Assembly: GCF_000315015.1 (NCBI RefSeq)
Contig: NZ_BAEP01000070.1
Coordinates: forward strand, 62,001 to 126,000
Reading direction: 5' to 3'
Length of the DNA: 64,000 bases
Source of the DNA: Paraglaciecola mesophila KMM 241
GTDB lineage: Bacteria > Pseudomonadota > Gammaproteobacteria > Enterobacterales > Alteromonadaceae
A program made the translations under genes and the position numbers. Positions within the stretch are counted from its first letter, which is position 1. The number at the start of each line of letters is the position of its first letter. The notes under the pieces are model-generated. The model made no database searches, was not told the DNA's origin, and worked only from the letters and a program-made list of their open reading frames with translations. Positions 44,252 to 51,656 of this stretch are shown here, in pieces.

Positions 44252-44892
44252 TGGCGCAACTACATTTTTTCAAACTTAAACCAGCACACCTGCCCTGGCT
44301 AAAGTGCATTATCCATTTGAGCGCGCTCGTTCCGTTATTATTGATTTTCTTTCAAGCCTTCAATGATGAGTTAGGAGGAGATCCTGTCAGCGCCCTACTG
44401 CATTTTACTGGCTTAGGTGCATTCAAATTACTGCTGCTTTCATTGTTAGTGACCCCTTTAGCGCGCTTGTTAAAACAAGGACTATTAATTAATGTTCGAA
44501 GACTCCTAGGGCTATACAGCTTCACTTACGCTCTTGCCCACATCGCCAGTTACGTGTTGTTCGACTTACAACTTGACTGGCCATTACTGTTAAGTGAAAT
44601 AGTGAAGCGGCCTTACATCACGGTAGGTTTTGTTGGTTGGCTGATTCTGTTGGCGCTAGCACTCACATCCACTAAACAAGCACAGCGCAAATTAGGTAAA
44701 CGCTGGCAAAGTTTACATAACTCGGTGTACTTAGCCGCCATTATGGTATCGATACATTTTTTATGGTCAGTTAAATCAGCCATCTTAGAGCCTACGATTT
44801 ATATAGTAATGACCGCTTTATTACTGGCCTACAGACGAGATAAGTTCAAACGTTGGTTTAACAAGCGAATAAAAAACAGACAAAAAGTTTAA
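44251..44892 (+). CDS. msrQ: Protein-methionine-sulfoxide reductase heme-binding subunit MsrQ
   Basis: MsrQ is the membrane b-type heme protein that feeds electrons from the quinone pool to MsrP. The 213-residue protein has about six helices and the ferric-reductase-like region RRLLGLYSFTYALAHIASYV with candidate heme ligand His, plus NSVYLAAIMVSIHFLW. It overlaps msrP by one base (TAATG), the typical arrangement. A LexA-controlled gene follows. Confidence 0.94.
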   Translation: MAQLHFFKLKPAHLPWLKCIIHLSALVPLLLIFFQAFNDELGGDPVSALLHFTGLGAFKLLLLSLLVTPLARLLKQGLLINVRRLLGLYSFTYALAHIASYVLFDLQLDWPLLLSEIVKRPYITVGFVGWLILLALALTSTKQAQRKLGKRWQSLHNSVYLAAIMVSIHFLWSVKSAILEPTIYIVMTALLLAYRRDKFKRWFNKRIKNRQKV

Positions 44893-44899
44893 AAATAAC

Positions 44900-44955
44900 T
44901 TGCATGTGTTTTTATACAGTACTATTGTTACATCAACCACTGTATAAACGAACAG
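44900..44955 (+). promoter_or_regulatory. Promoter and LexA (SOS) box of the sulA-like gene
   Basis: CTGT-ATAAACGA-ACAG at 44940-44955 is a perfect match to the LexA core CTGT-N8-ACAG. It lies 9 bp before the ATG. Upstream, TTGCAT (44900-44905) and TATTGT (44923-44928) with a 17-bp spacer form a plausible promoter; LexA at this site would block the start of transcription. Confidence 0.8.
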
Positions 44956-44964
44956 GTAAAACAC

Positions 44965-45348
44965 ATGGCGAGCGTACACGCAATACCAGTCTCTAAAACC
45001 AGTCACTTCGATAGCGTTTCGGTTTTCAATCAGCAACGGTTACAGGCCATTTACAATAGTGCAGATAAGGCGAAGTGGTCTTATCTTATTGCAGATAAAA
45101 TTGTGTTCAAGCAAGCGGACGAACATTGTATTAAGCTCAATATGCCTAGCCCTGAGCAATTAATCATGTGGCTAGAAAAGTTAATTACTTGCGGCCAATG
45201 TGCCAACATATTTGTTGAGCATGTAATGCTAGATGAGATGAGTCGGGCTCGCCTTAGCCAGCTTTGTGTTATACACAACGTTAATCTAGTAAACGTAATG
45301 ACCCATCCCCACGGCGAAGTTGTAACAGGACCTTGGCTTAATAGCTGA
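44965..45348 (+). CDS. sulA: SulA-like SOS cell-division inhibitor
   Basis: The 127-residue protein is of SulA size. A central region (LNMPSPEQLIMWLEKLITCGQCANIFVEHVMLDEMSRARLSQLC) resembles the RecA-like fold of SulA, which blocks FtsZ polymerisation after DNA damage. The LexA box 9 bp before the start is strong independent support. Sequence conservation in SulA is low, so another SOS protein of this size is possible. The gene appears to stand alone after msrPQ. Confidence 0.8.
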   Translation: MASVHAIPVSKTSHFDSVSVFNQQRLQAIYNSADKAKWSYLIADKIVFKQADEHCIKLNMPSPEQLIMWLEKLITCGQCANIFVEHVMLDEMSRARLSQLCVIHNVNLVNVMTHPHGEVVTGPWLNS

Positions 45349-45548
45349 GCTTCTTTGCTGTTTCGTGCCACAACGAGTGGAGTAAGACAATCAAGCAAGT
45401 CATTGCCCCTACAGTGATTCACTTTAGGGGGTAGAATTGATAAGTTAAGGTCATGCGCTGTATTTAGTCTCTAACCGTGTATGATCAGCCCATATTGAAA
45501 ATAACGTGTTAGAGGAACCAGCTCACCAGAAGCTGTTAATTAAGATTA

Positions 45549-46025
45549 ATGAATTTACACCTGTGTTTTTGTCATAGTGGTCTTCGCTTTGAGCAATGTT
45601 GTGAACCTTACTTACAGGGTCTGAGCTCTCCTGATACCCCTGAACAACTCATGCGCTCACGTTACAGTGCATACGTAACCAGCAATTACCAATATGTATT
45701 AGATACTTACACTGTCAATCAACGTGAATCCTTGACACTTGAGGACCTGCAGCAAGGCGGAAATGAAACGCAGTGGTTGCGACTTGACGTGCTCAGCACG
45801 CAAACCCGTAAAGATGACCTCAGCGGACAAGTTGAATTTGTCGCTTACTATCAAGTAAACGATGCAAAGTATAAATTACACGAACGCTCAACTTTCTATC
45901 GGGAAAACAACCTGTGGCGCTACGACAGTGGTACCTTGTTCGAAGATGGTGGTTTATATAAGCCACAACGCAACGATCTTTGTTTGTGTGGCAGTGGCAA
46001 AAAATATAAAAAGTGTTGTCTTTAA
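45549..46025 (+). CDS. ychJ: YchJ family SEC-C-containing protein
   Basis: The 158-residue protein has a short N-terminal Cys motif, CFCHSGLRFEQCC, and a C-terminal SEC-C zinc motif, LCLCGSGKKYKKCCL. The middle region (EQLMRSRYSAYVTSNYQYVLDTY) matches the UPF0225/YchJ family. The function is unknown; SEC-C motifs bind zinc and contact ribosomes or other proteins in SecA. No obvious operon partner. Confidence 0.92.
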   Translation: MNLHLCFCHSGLRFEQCCEPYLQGLSSPDTPEQLMRSRYSAYVTSNYQYVLDTYTVNQRESLTLEDLQQGGNETQWLRLDVLSTQTRKDDLSGQVEFVAYYQVNDAKYKLHERSTFYRENNLWRYDSGTLFEDGGLYKPQRNDLCLCGSGKKYKKCCL

Positions 46026-46328
46026 CACGCCTAATACCAACTCCAAAAATAATTGCTCAGTGGTTAATTATTTACAGGGGTTAGTATAAGCGCTGCGTAC
46101 AAAAGCGTGCAGCAAAATCAGAGCGCTCTTGGCAGTGGGATCTAGTCATTATAGGCTAACCATTAAAACGCTTATCTATTTGATTTCTTACACCACCATT
46201 CTTTGGTTACTTAATTACTTGGCCGGCGAGTCTCACTCCGGTAATAAAAATAAGTTAAAGACGCTCAAAGCAGACTCGGGCAACAAAACGAGGAATATCA
46301 AAGAGGTTCTTCACACGGTGTAGCGGGA
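46026..46328. other. 303-bp region between ychJ and the RHH-like gene
   Basis: A 64-codon frame at 46129-46323 starts with TTG without a ribosome site and is not supported. I see no RNA gene or strong terminator. Confidence 0.45.
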
Positions 46329-46580
46329 TTACTTATCGTTATCTTTAAGCCATTCATTTAAGAGCTTTATTTGCCCACACTTATAGGCCGCATAGGTTAT
46401 GCGTAACGCATTAGATAGCAGCTCACTATCAGACCATCCAGTCTTAGCAGATAATTCTTTATAGCTTTCCATGCCTTGGGGGGAAACATAGCCACGAACT
46501 TGCTGTTTTCCCTGTTCTTTCTGTCTTTCTCTGAATCTGCGTTGCTTTTCTGCGTTGGCAACCATTTTAGGGTTTTTCAT
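46329..46580 (-). CDS. Small basic protein, possible ribbon-helix-helix DNA-binding protein
   Basis: The 83-residue protein is highly charged: ANAEKQRRFRERQKEQGKQQVRGYVSP, then GMESYKELSAKTGWSDSELLSNALRI. The second part has the strand-helix-helix pattern of CopG/MetJ-type DNA-binding proteins, and the first part could be a basic helix. Similar small proteins often accompany plasmids or phages. Function and target are unknown. It is antisense-oriented between ychJ and fabA. Confidence 0.65.
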   Translation of the reverse strand: MKNPKMVANAEKQRRFRERQKEQGKQQVRGYVSPQGMESYKELSAKTGWSDSELLSNALRITYAAYKCGQIKLLNEWLKDNDK

Positions 46581-46675
46581 TTGGGTGTCATTTTTCTCTA
46601 TTAAACGGAGGATAATTTCGTGGTTATCATCCTTTACTATGACAAAGATGTAAAATAATTCACTGTTCAGAGTTG

Positions 46676-46699
46676 TTTAGCGTACAACTGTTCGCTAAA
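46676..46699 (+). promoter_or_regulatory. FabR-type operator upstream of fabA
   Basis: TTTAGCGTACA (46676-46686) and TGTTCGCTAAA (46689-46699), separated by AC, form an almost perfect palindrome with one mismatch per arm. The core fits the FabR operator described before fabA and fabB in enterobacteria and Shewanella. It ends 33 bp before the fabA ATG. Confidence 0.7.
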
Positions 46700-46732
46700 T
46701 TACGTCCTTTCAAATATTAAACTCGGAATACT

Positions 46733-47251
46733 ATGACAATCAACCAAGACAGTTTTACAAAAGAAGAATTATTGGCCTGTAGTCGAGGTGAGTTATTTGG
46801 CCCAGGCAATAGCCAACTACCCGCCCCTAACATGTTAATGATGGACCGTATCGTCAAAATATCCGAAGAAGACGGAGAGCACGGAAAAGGGGTCATTATT
46901 GCTGAATTGGACATTACGCCAGACCTATGGTTCTTTGACTGTCACTTCCCTGGCGATCCAGTTATGCCTGGATGTTTAGGCTTAGACGCTATGTGGCAAT
47001 TAGTCGGTTTCTTTTTAGGTTGGTGTGGCGGACCGGGTAAAGGCCGTGCGCTAGGTGTGGGCGAAGTAAAGTTCTCAGGTCAAATCCTGCCAACCGCTAA
47101 GAAAGTAACCTATAAGATCGATATGAAGCGTGTTATCAAACGTAAATTATTTATGGGTATCGGTGATGGTGAAGTATCTGTAGATGGTCGCGTTATCTAT
47201 CAAGCAAAAGATCTCAAAGTAGGCTTGTTCCAAGACACTAGCAATTTCTAA
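46733..47251 (+). CDS. fabA: 3-hydroxydecanoyl-[ACP] dehydratase/isomerase FabA
   Basis: FabA dehydrates 3-hydroxydecanoyl-ACP and isomerises the product, the branch point for unsaturated fatty acid synthesis. The 172-residue protein has the catalytic His H71 in [24 protein letters not shown], where the Asp in GLDAMWQ is the second active-site residue. Length and motifs match E. coli FabA. Control by FabR is suggested by the upstream palindrome. rmf lies just downstream on the opposite strand, as in many gammaproteobacteria. Confidence 0.98.
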   Translation: MTINQDSFTKEELLACSRGELFGPGNSQLPAPNMLMMDRIVKISEEDGEHGKGVIIAELDITPDLWFFDCHFPGDPVMPGCLGLDAMWQLVGFFLGWCGGPGKGRALGVGEVKFSGQILPTAKKVTYKIDMKRVIKRKLFMGIGDGEVSVDGRVIYQAKDLKVGLFQDTSNF

Positions 47252-47281
47252 TTTTATTCTGGTGATCCAATGCCTATGAAC

Positions 47282-47307
47282 AGCGCGTTTAAATGACGCG
47301 CTTTTTT
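47282..47307 (+). terminator. Terminator of fabA
   Basis: AGCGCG (47282-47287) and CGCGCT (47297-47302) form the stem, with loop TTTAAATGA and a T tract to 47307. It lies 31 bp after the fabA stop. Confidence 0.85.
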
Positions 47308-47319
47308 ATTCCATCGTTA

Positions 47320-47344
47320 AAATAACAAAGCCCCGTTAGGGGCT
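47320..47344 (-). terminator. Terminator of rmf
   Basis: AGCCCC (47329-47334) and GGGGCT (47339-47344) form a stem with loop GTTA on the plus-strand reading. On the minus strand the stem is followed by TTTGTTATTTT. It is 9 bp past the rmf stop and back to back with the fabA terminator. Confidence 0.75.
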
Positions 47345-47352
47345 AAAATTAA

Positions 47353-47526
47353 CTAGAGTTTAAGACCGAAGCTTCGGTCTCCCATGGCTTCTCGCCACCC
47401 TCCTAACCATTCTGAACGAGCTTCTGAAGCTTGGAATGGACATATTTCTTTAGACTTGCCGGATATGCCAGCGTGGTACCCTTTTGAATGCGCTCTGGAA
47501 AGTTTGTCTCTCTTTTGTCTCTTCAT
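47353..47526 (-). CDS. rmf: Ribosome modulation factor
   Basis: The 57-residue basic protein begins MKRQKRDKLSRAHSKGYHAG and contains PFQASEARSEWLGGWREAMGDR, which align with E. coli RMF over nearly the whole length. RMF dimerises 70S ribosomes to inactive 100S particles in stationary phase. Its position next to fabA, in convergent orientation, is the conserved one. AAGGAA lies about 11 bp before the ATG. The gene is short and easy to miss in automatic searches. Confidence 0.95.
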   Translation of the reverse strand: MKRQKRDKLSRAHSKGYHAGISGKSKEICPFQASEARSEWLGGWREAMGDRSFGLKL

Positions 47527-47744
47527 TTAATCGAGTTTCCTTTTTACGTAGCTATCTAAAATCGTGCTTTAAATCAGCACCTGTATAGAGATAGTTGATC
47601 TGCCTTTTTGGTTCAATTATGTTTATTTAACTTGATAGGTATCAGTAGGTAACAATTTGATTTATATGTATTATTTTTAATAAACCTATTTCGAATATTA
47701 AAACTCATGCTTATGAATTTTTGTAATAATAGTGTAACTTAAGT

Positions 47745-47771
47745 ACAAAAAAGCCCGCTTAATGCGGGCTT
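47745..47771 (-). terminator. Terminator of the DUF3466 gene
   Basis: AAGCCCGC (47751-47758) and GCGGGCTT (47764-47771) form an 8-bp stem with loop TTAAT. On the minus strand a T tract (TTTTTT, then GTAC) follows. It lies 20 bp after the gene's stop. Confidence 0.85.
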
Positions 47772-47790
47772 CAGTGAGGTGAGTTTTTAT

Positions 47791-49488
47791 CTACGCTTTA
47801 AAACGTCTGCGGATTGCCACAACTACTAGACCAAGAAGTGACAGGATACCAAAACCTGCACCTTTACGATCCAAATCATTACCCTCATTGATGTCTTCGC
47901 CAGGCTCAGCCACATCACAATCTTCAACGGTACCACCTACGATTGGCTCAAGGCGAACACTGATGACTTTATCAATGAGTACTTCGTCACCATTGCTGTC
48001 GAGTATTGTCTCCCCCAAAATATTCTTTGAAGGTACACGTGTTAATGCTGATGCAGTTACCTCACCATTATCATTTATGCCTGTTGCATTCACCAGAGTG
48101 TACTGTGAGTTACATTCAATTAAATCGTTCATGTTAACGAACTCTGACGTATTCGTATCGTAACGAAATGCATTGCTTCTTCGTGCTGACACACCGGTTT
48201 CTACCTCACCTCGACCAACAACGATACCTGCGTTGTTAATTGCGGTAGCAAAGCTTGAGGAGCCCAAGAAGAAGTCTTCCGGAAAAATAGTTTCATCAGT
48301 GTTGATATCGTGCACAAAAAATTTACTGCGTGATATACCGTTGACTTGCTTAACACCAGAGCCAACCACTAAACCATTATTATTGATGTCTGTGGCTGTG
48401 CTTGAGGTGAAATCCTCATCATCGGTGATGCCTGTAACGGTATCGCCTTCAAAAACCGCGGCAAAAGTACGTATGAAATTACTATCCCGATACTCATCCT
48501 GCGATTCACCTACCGCAACTCCATTGTCATTAATAGCTAAAGCCTTACTTTCATAGCTATTAGTGTCGTCTTCCTCTGGGGTATACAACAAACCTAATTC
48601 TTTGGTGCTGATGATTTGGCCTTGATTATCCAACTGCCAAATAGTACCCCGGCGCTGAAAGCTGAACTCTAAAGCTTTTTCACCATTTGTTGAGGTAGCA
48701 AGGTTGATACGCCGTAGACACACTTCAACGGGCTCATCAGCACGAATGTCATCATCGTTGCAGTTGTCTACAGACGTTTGCAAAGACGTTGAGTTTAACA
48801 ACGTAGTACTATAACCAGCGACTTGGTTATTGTTATTAACGTCATAGGCAACACTCAACCCCCCGGCGGTATCGTCAATTGGCGGGAGTTCAACAGTTGT
48901 ATTGTTTACTGTGGCAAACGCTCTGGTATAGAAATCATTAACCACATAAGTTAACTCGGTGCCGTCTTCCAGTGTGTATTCAAGGGGGTAAAAAACATCA
49001 AAACTACTGCCCACTGTGGTGCCAACATCATTTAGACCGCGCACCGCAGTATCATTGCTAAAAGTGTATTCGTTACTATCAGCATTTAATTCATCAAAGC
49101 CAGGAATAAACATGTCACTACCATCAGATTCGAGATAAGCATGTCGACTAGCAATTTGTTGGGTCGTCAATCCTTCACGGTTGTCGGTAATCAGGGCATA
49201 TAAAAGTATATAGTCTGCATCGTTATAATTACCCACTTTCGCTGCTTCGATATCGGTTAAATTATCAATGAGTACTTGTGAATCAAAATCGATTAAGGTT
49301 TCATCGATAGGAGGATTGTAAGGCGTTGCGACATTGACAGCGATTTGACCGCTGGCGTTTATACCCGTTGGGAAGACGTTCACACCTTTATCGTTCGCTT
49401 CTAGTTCAACTACTGTATATTGAGCAGCATTCGCTATGGACATCGTCAATGCAGAAAGAGTGAATACTGTCAGTCTTGTTTTATTCAT
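47791..49488 (-). CDS. DUF3466 family secreted protein with C-terminal sorting-like tail
   Basis: The 565-residue protein has a signal peptide (about residues 1-22, ending in AANA), then repeated units of the type GINDNGxVVG, for example GLNDVGTTVGSS, AINDNGVAVGES, DINNNGLVVGSG and AINNAGIVVGRG. It ends in a GlyGly-CTERM-like tail: DRKGAGFGILSLLGLVVVAI followed by RRRFKA, namely a small-residue motif, a hydrophobic helix and an Arg cluster. Such tails direct surface proteins to rhombosortase. The function is unknown. It lies just before uup in transcription order of the shared strand. Confidence 0.88.
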   Translation of the reverse strand: MNKTRLTVFTLSALTMSIANAAQYTVVELEANDKGVNVFPTGINASGQIAVNVATPYNPPIDETLIDFDSQVLIDNLTDIEAAKVGNYNDADYILLYALITDNREGLTTQQIASRHAYLESDGSDMFIPGFDELNADSNEYTFSNDTAVRGLNDVGTTVGSSFDVFYPLEYTLEDGTELTYVVNDFYTRAFATVNNTTVELPPIDDTAGGLSVAYDVNNNNQVAGYSTTLLNSTSLQTSVDNCNDDDIRADEPVEVCLRRINLATSTNGEKALEFSFQRRGTIWQLDNQGQIISTKELGLLYTPEEDDTNSYESKALAINDNGVAVGESQDEYRDSNFIRTFAAVFEGDTVTGITDDEDFTSSTATDINNNGLVVGSGVKQVNGISRSKFFVHDINTDETIFPEDFFLGSSSFATAINNAGIVVGRGEVETGVSARRSNAFRYDTNTSEFVNMNDLIECNSQYTLVNATGINDNGEVTASALTRVPSKNILGETILDSNGDEVLIDKVISVRLEPIVGGTVEDCDVAEPGEDINEGNDLDRKGAGFGILSLLGLVVVAIRRRFKA

Positions 49489-49518
49489 TTAAAATCCTGA
49501 TTTCTTTTATATTTAGTT

Positions 49519-51423
49519 TTATTCAGTTAATGCTTCAAGTTCGTCCCATCTAGCGTATGCCTCACTGAGGCTACTCTCAGCATCAGCAAGTTGCGCCAAT
49601 GTCTTAGATGTAGAGTCGTTATCTTGCTTGAAAAAATCCCCATCGCTAATGAGCGACTGTAACTGCGCTATTTCTCGCTCTAGTTTATCGATAGAAATCG
49701 GTAACTTTTCGAGTTCTAATTGCTGCTTATACGATAGCTTTTTACTAGGAACGGTTTTCGGCTTGGTTTTAGGACTCTCACTTTGCTTAGAAGTTTCAGC
49801 CTTATTCCCTTTTTTAGAGACCGCATTGGCGGCATACCATTGATAAATATCGGCATAACCACCAACAAACTCTTTGATCTTGCCCTCACCTTCGAAAAAC
49901 AAACTAGAGGTCACGACATTATCAACGAACTCTCTATCGTGGCTCACCAAAATAAGCGTGCCTTTGTAGTTGCCCAAAATGTCTTCCAATAGCTCCAGTG
50001 TTTCCACGTCCAAGTCATTGGTGGGTTCATCGAGTATTAACAGGTTGTTCGGCTTTAACATGAGCTTAGCGAGTAACAAGCGGTTTTTTTCTCCCCCAGA
50101 TAAAGAACTGACGGGCACATTAACTCTTTCAGGTGTAAACAAGTAATCTTGCAAATAACTAATAACGTGCTTGCTGTTACCATTTATATTAACTTCACGC
50201 TTACCATCAGCAATGGCATCTATCACTTTTAGCGATACGTCTAGCTGTGAACGATGCTGATCAAAATAAGCTAAATCTATTTTAGTACCACAGCGAACTG
50301 TGCCTGATGTAGGTTCAAGTTGCTCAAGCAGTAATTTTATAAGCGTACTTTTACCGCAACCATTGGGGCCAATAAGTGCAATTTTGTCACCACGAAAAAC
50401 GGTGAAATCTAGATGATCGACAATATTCTTATCCTCAATTTTATAACTGAGGTTCTCAGCTTCGAATATAATTTTGCCTGAATTTTGCCCTTGTCCTAGA
50501 GTAACAACCGCTCTGCCTTGAACATCGCGCCTTTCGCTACGCTCATTACGCAATGCTTTTAGTGCACGAACGCGCCCTTCGTTGCGAGTACGGCGTGCTT
50601 TCACGCCTTGGCGGATCCATGCTTCTTCTTGGCTTAACTTTTTATCGAATAACGCATTCTGGGTTTCTTCGACTTCTAAATCATGGGCTTTTTTATCTAA
50701 GTACTCTTGATAATTACCTGGATAACTGACCAACTGGCCACGGTCTAAATCAACAATACGCGTAGCAACATTGCGAATAAACGCCCTATCATGGCTGACA
50801 AACACGACCGCACCTTGGTAATCCAGTACGGTGTTCTCTAACCACTTGATCATACTAATATCAAGGTGGTTGGTTGGCTCATCCAATAGTAAAATGTCAG
50901 GCTGATTCGCTAAGGCACGAGCAAGTGCAGCCTTACGACGCCAACCACCGGATAATGAAGATAATTGCTGATCTGGGTCTAGTTTTAACTGGGTTAACAC
51001 CTGCATGATTTTTTGTTCAAACTGCCAGGCGTTATGATGGTCTAATTGCTGCTGAAGCTTTTCCAACTTGTCCATTTGCGCTTCACTGTAATCTGTTGCG
51101 ATTACATGAGTCTGGTGGAAGTAGGCTTTAAGTAGCTCCCCTACCTCAGCCATGCCTTCAGCGACATAATCAAATAAGCTGCACTCTACACTTTGCGGTG
51201 GATCTTGCGGTAAACGCGAAATTTTAACTTGATTGCCAACTAAGCGCTGGCCATCATCAAGTTTTAACTCACCGGCTATAATTTTAAGCAAAGTAGACTT
51301 ACCGCAACCATTACGGCCCACTAAACATACTCTTTCACCAGGTTGAATAACGAGTTCAACACCACTTAATAATGGCGGGTGACCGAAGATAATACTGGCA
51401 TTTTTAAGTTGTAATAAACTCAA
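49519..51423 (-). CDS. uup: ABC-F family ATPase Uup
   Basis: The 634-residue protein has two ABC domains without membrane helices, as in Uup, which acts on ribosomes and DNA transactions. Walker A motifs GRNGCGKST and GPNGCGKST and signatures LSGGWRRK and LSGGEKNR are visible. A charged linker (KKLSQEEAWIRQGVKARRTRNEGRV) separates the domains, and a Lys/Glu-rich coiled coil (about residues 540-634) ends the protein. The start is probably TTG 51423, overlapping the previous stop as TTGA; an upstream TTG would extend it by 13 residues. Confidence 0.93.
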   Translation of the reverse strand: MSLLQLKNASIIFGHPPLLSGVELVIQPGERVCLVGRNGCGKSTLLKIIAGELKLDDGQRLVGNQVKISRLPQDPPQSVECSLFDYVAEGMAEVGELLKAYFHQTHVIATDYSEAQMDKLEKLQQQLDHHNAWQFEQKIMQVLTQLKLDPDQQLSSLSGGWRRKAALARALANQPDILLLDEPTNHLDISMIKWLENTVLDYQGAVVFVSHDRAFIRNVATRIVDLDRGQLVSYPGNYQEYLDKKAHDLEVEETQNALFDKKLSQEEAWIRQGVKARRTRNEGRVRALKALRNERSERRDVQGRAVVTLGQGQNSGKIIFEAENLSYKIEDKNIVDHLDFTVFRGDKIALIGPNGCGKSTLIKLLLEQLEPTSGTVRCGTKIDLAYFDQHRSQLDVSLKVIDAIADGKREVNINGNSKHVISYLQDYLFTPERVNVPVSSLSGGEKNRLLLAKLMLKPNNLLILDEPTNDLDVETLELLEDILGNYKGTLILVSHDREFVDNVVTSSLFFEGEGKIKEFVGGYADIYQWYAANAVSKKGNKAETSKQSESPKTKPKTVPSKKLSYKQQLELEKLPISIDKLEREIAQLQSLISDGDFFKQDNDSTSKTLAQLADAESSLSEAYARWDELEALTE

Positions 51424-51656
51424 GACAAAAACTCTCTTAATTGTTGTTCGTCGAAAGGCCAACCGAGCTCTTGCTCTGAATCTTGGCGTTTCAGTACTGG
51501 GATCCGCGCGCCATATAAATGGTAGAGCTCGGTAGATTGCCTGACATCAAGTTTGACGCAATCTACATCTGGCGCGACACGATTTAATATCAATTGTGCA
51601 TCATCACACAGGCAACAATTCTTGCCTGAGTAAAAATATATATCTGGCCTACGCAT
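51420..51656 (-). CDS. Glutaredoxin-like protein (DUF836)
   Basis: The 78-residue thioredoxin-fold protein carries the Cys motif CCLCDD near residue 14 (YSGKNCCLCDDAQLIL) and the cis-Pro in ARIPVL, as in the glutaredoxin-like DUF836 family. It is a likely thiol-redox protein with unknown partner. It overlaps rlmL by 8 bp and uup by 4 bp, so it is coupled to both. Confidence 0.88.
   Translation of the reverse strand: MRRPDIYFYSGKNCCLCDDAQLILNRVAPDVDCVKLDVRQSTELYHLYGARIPVLKRQDSEQELGWPFDEQQLREFLS

Noticed and set aside
46129-46323. A 64-codon plus-strand frame with a hydrophobic N-terminus after ychJ
   Set aside because: Its start would be TTG without a ribosome site, and no known family is recognised.
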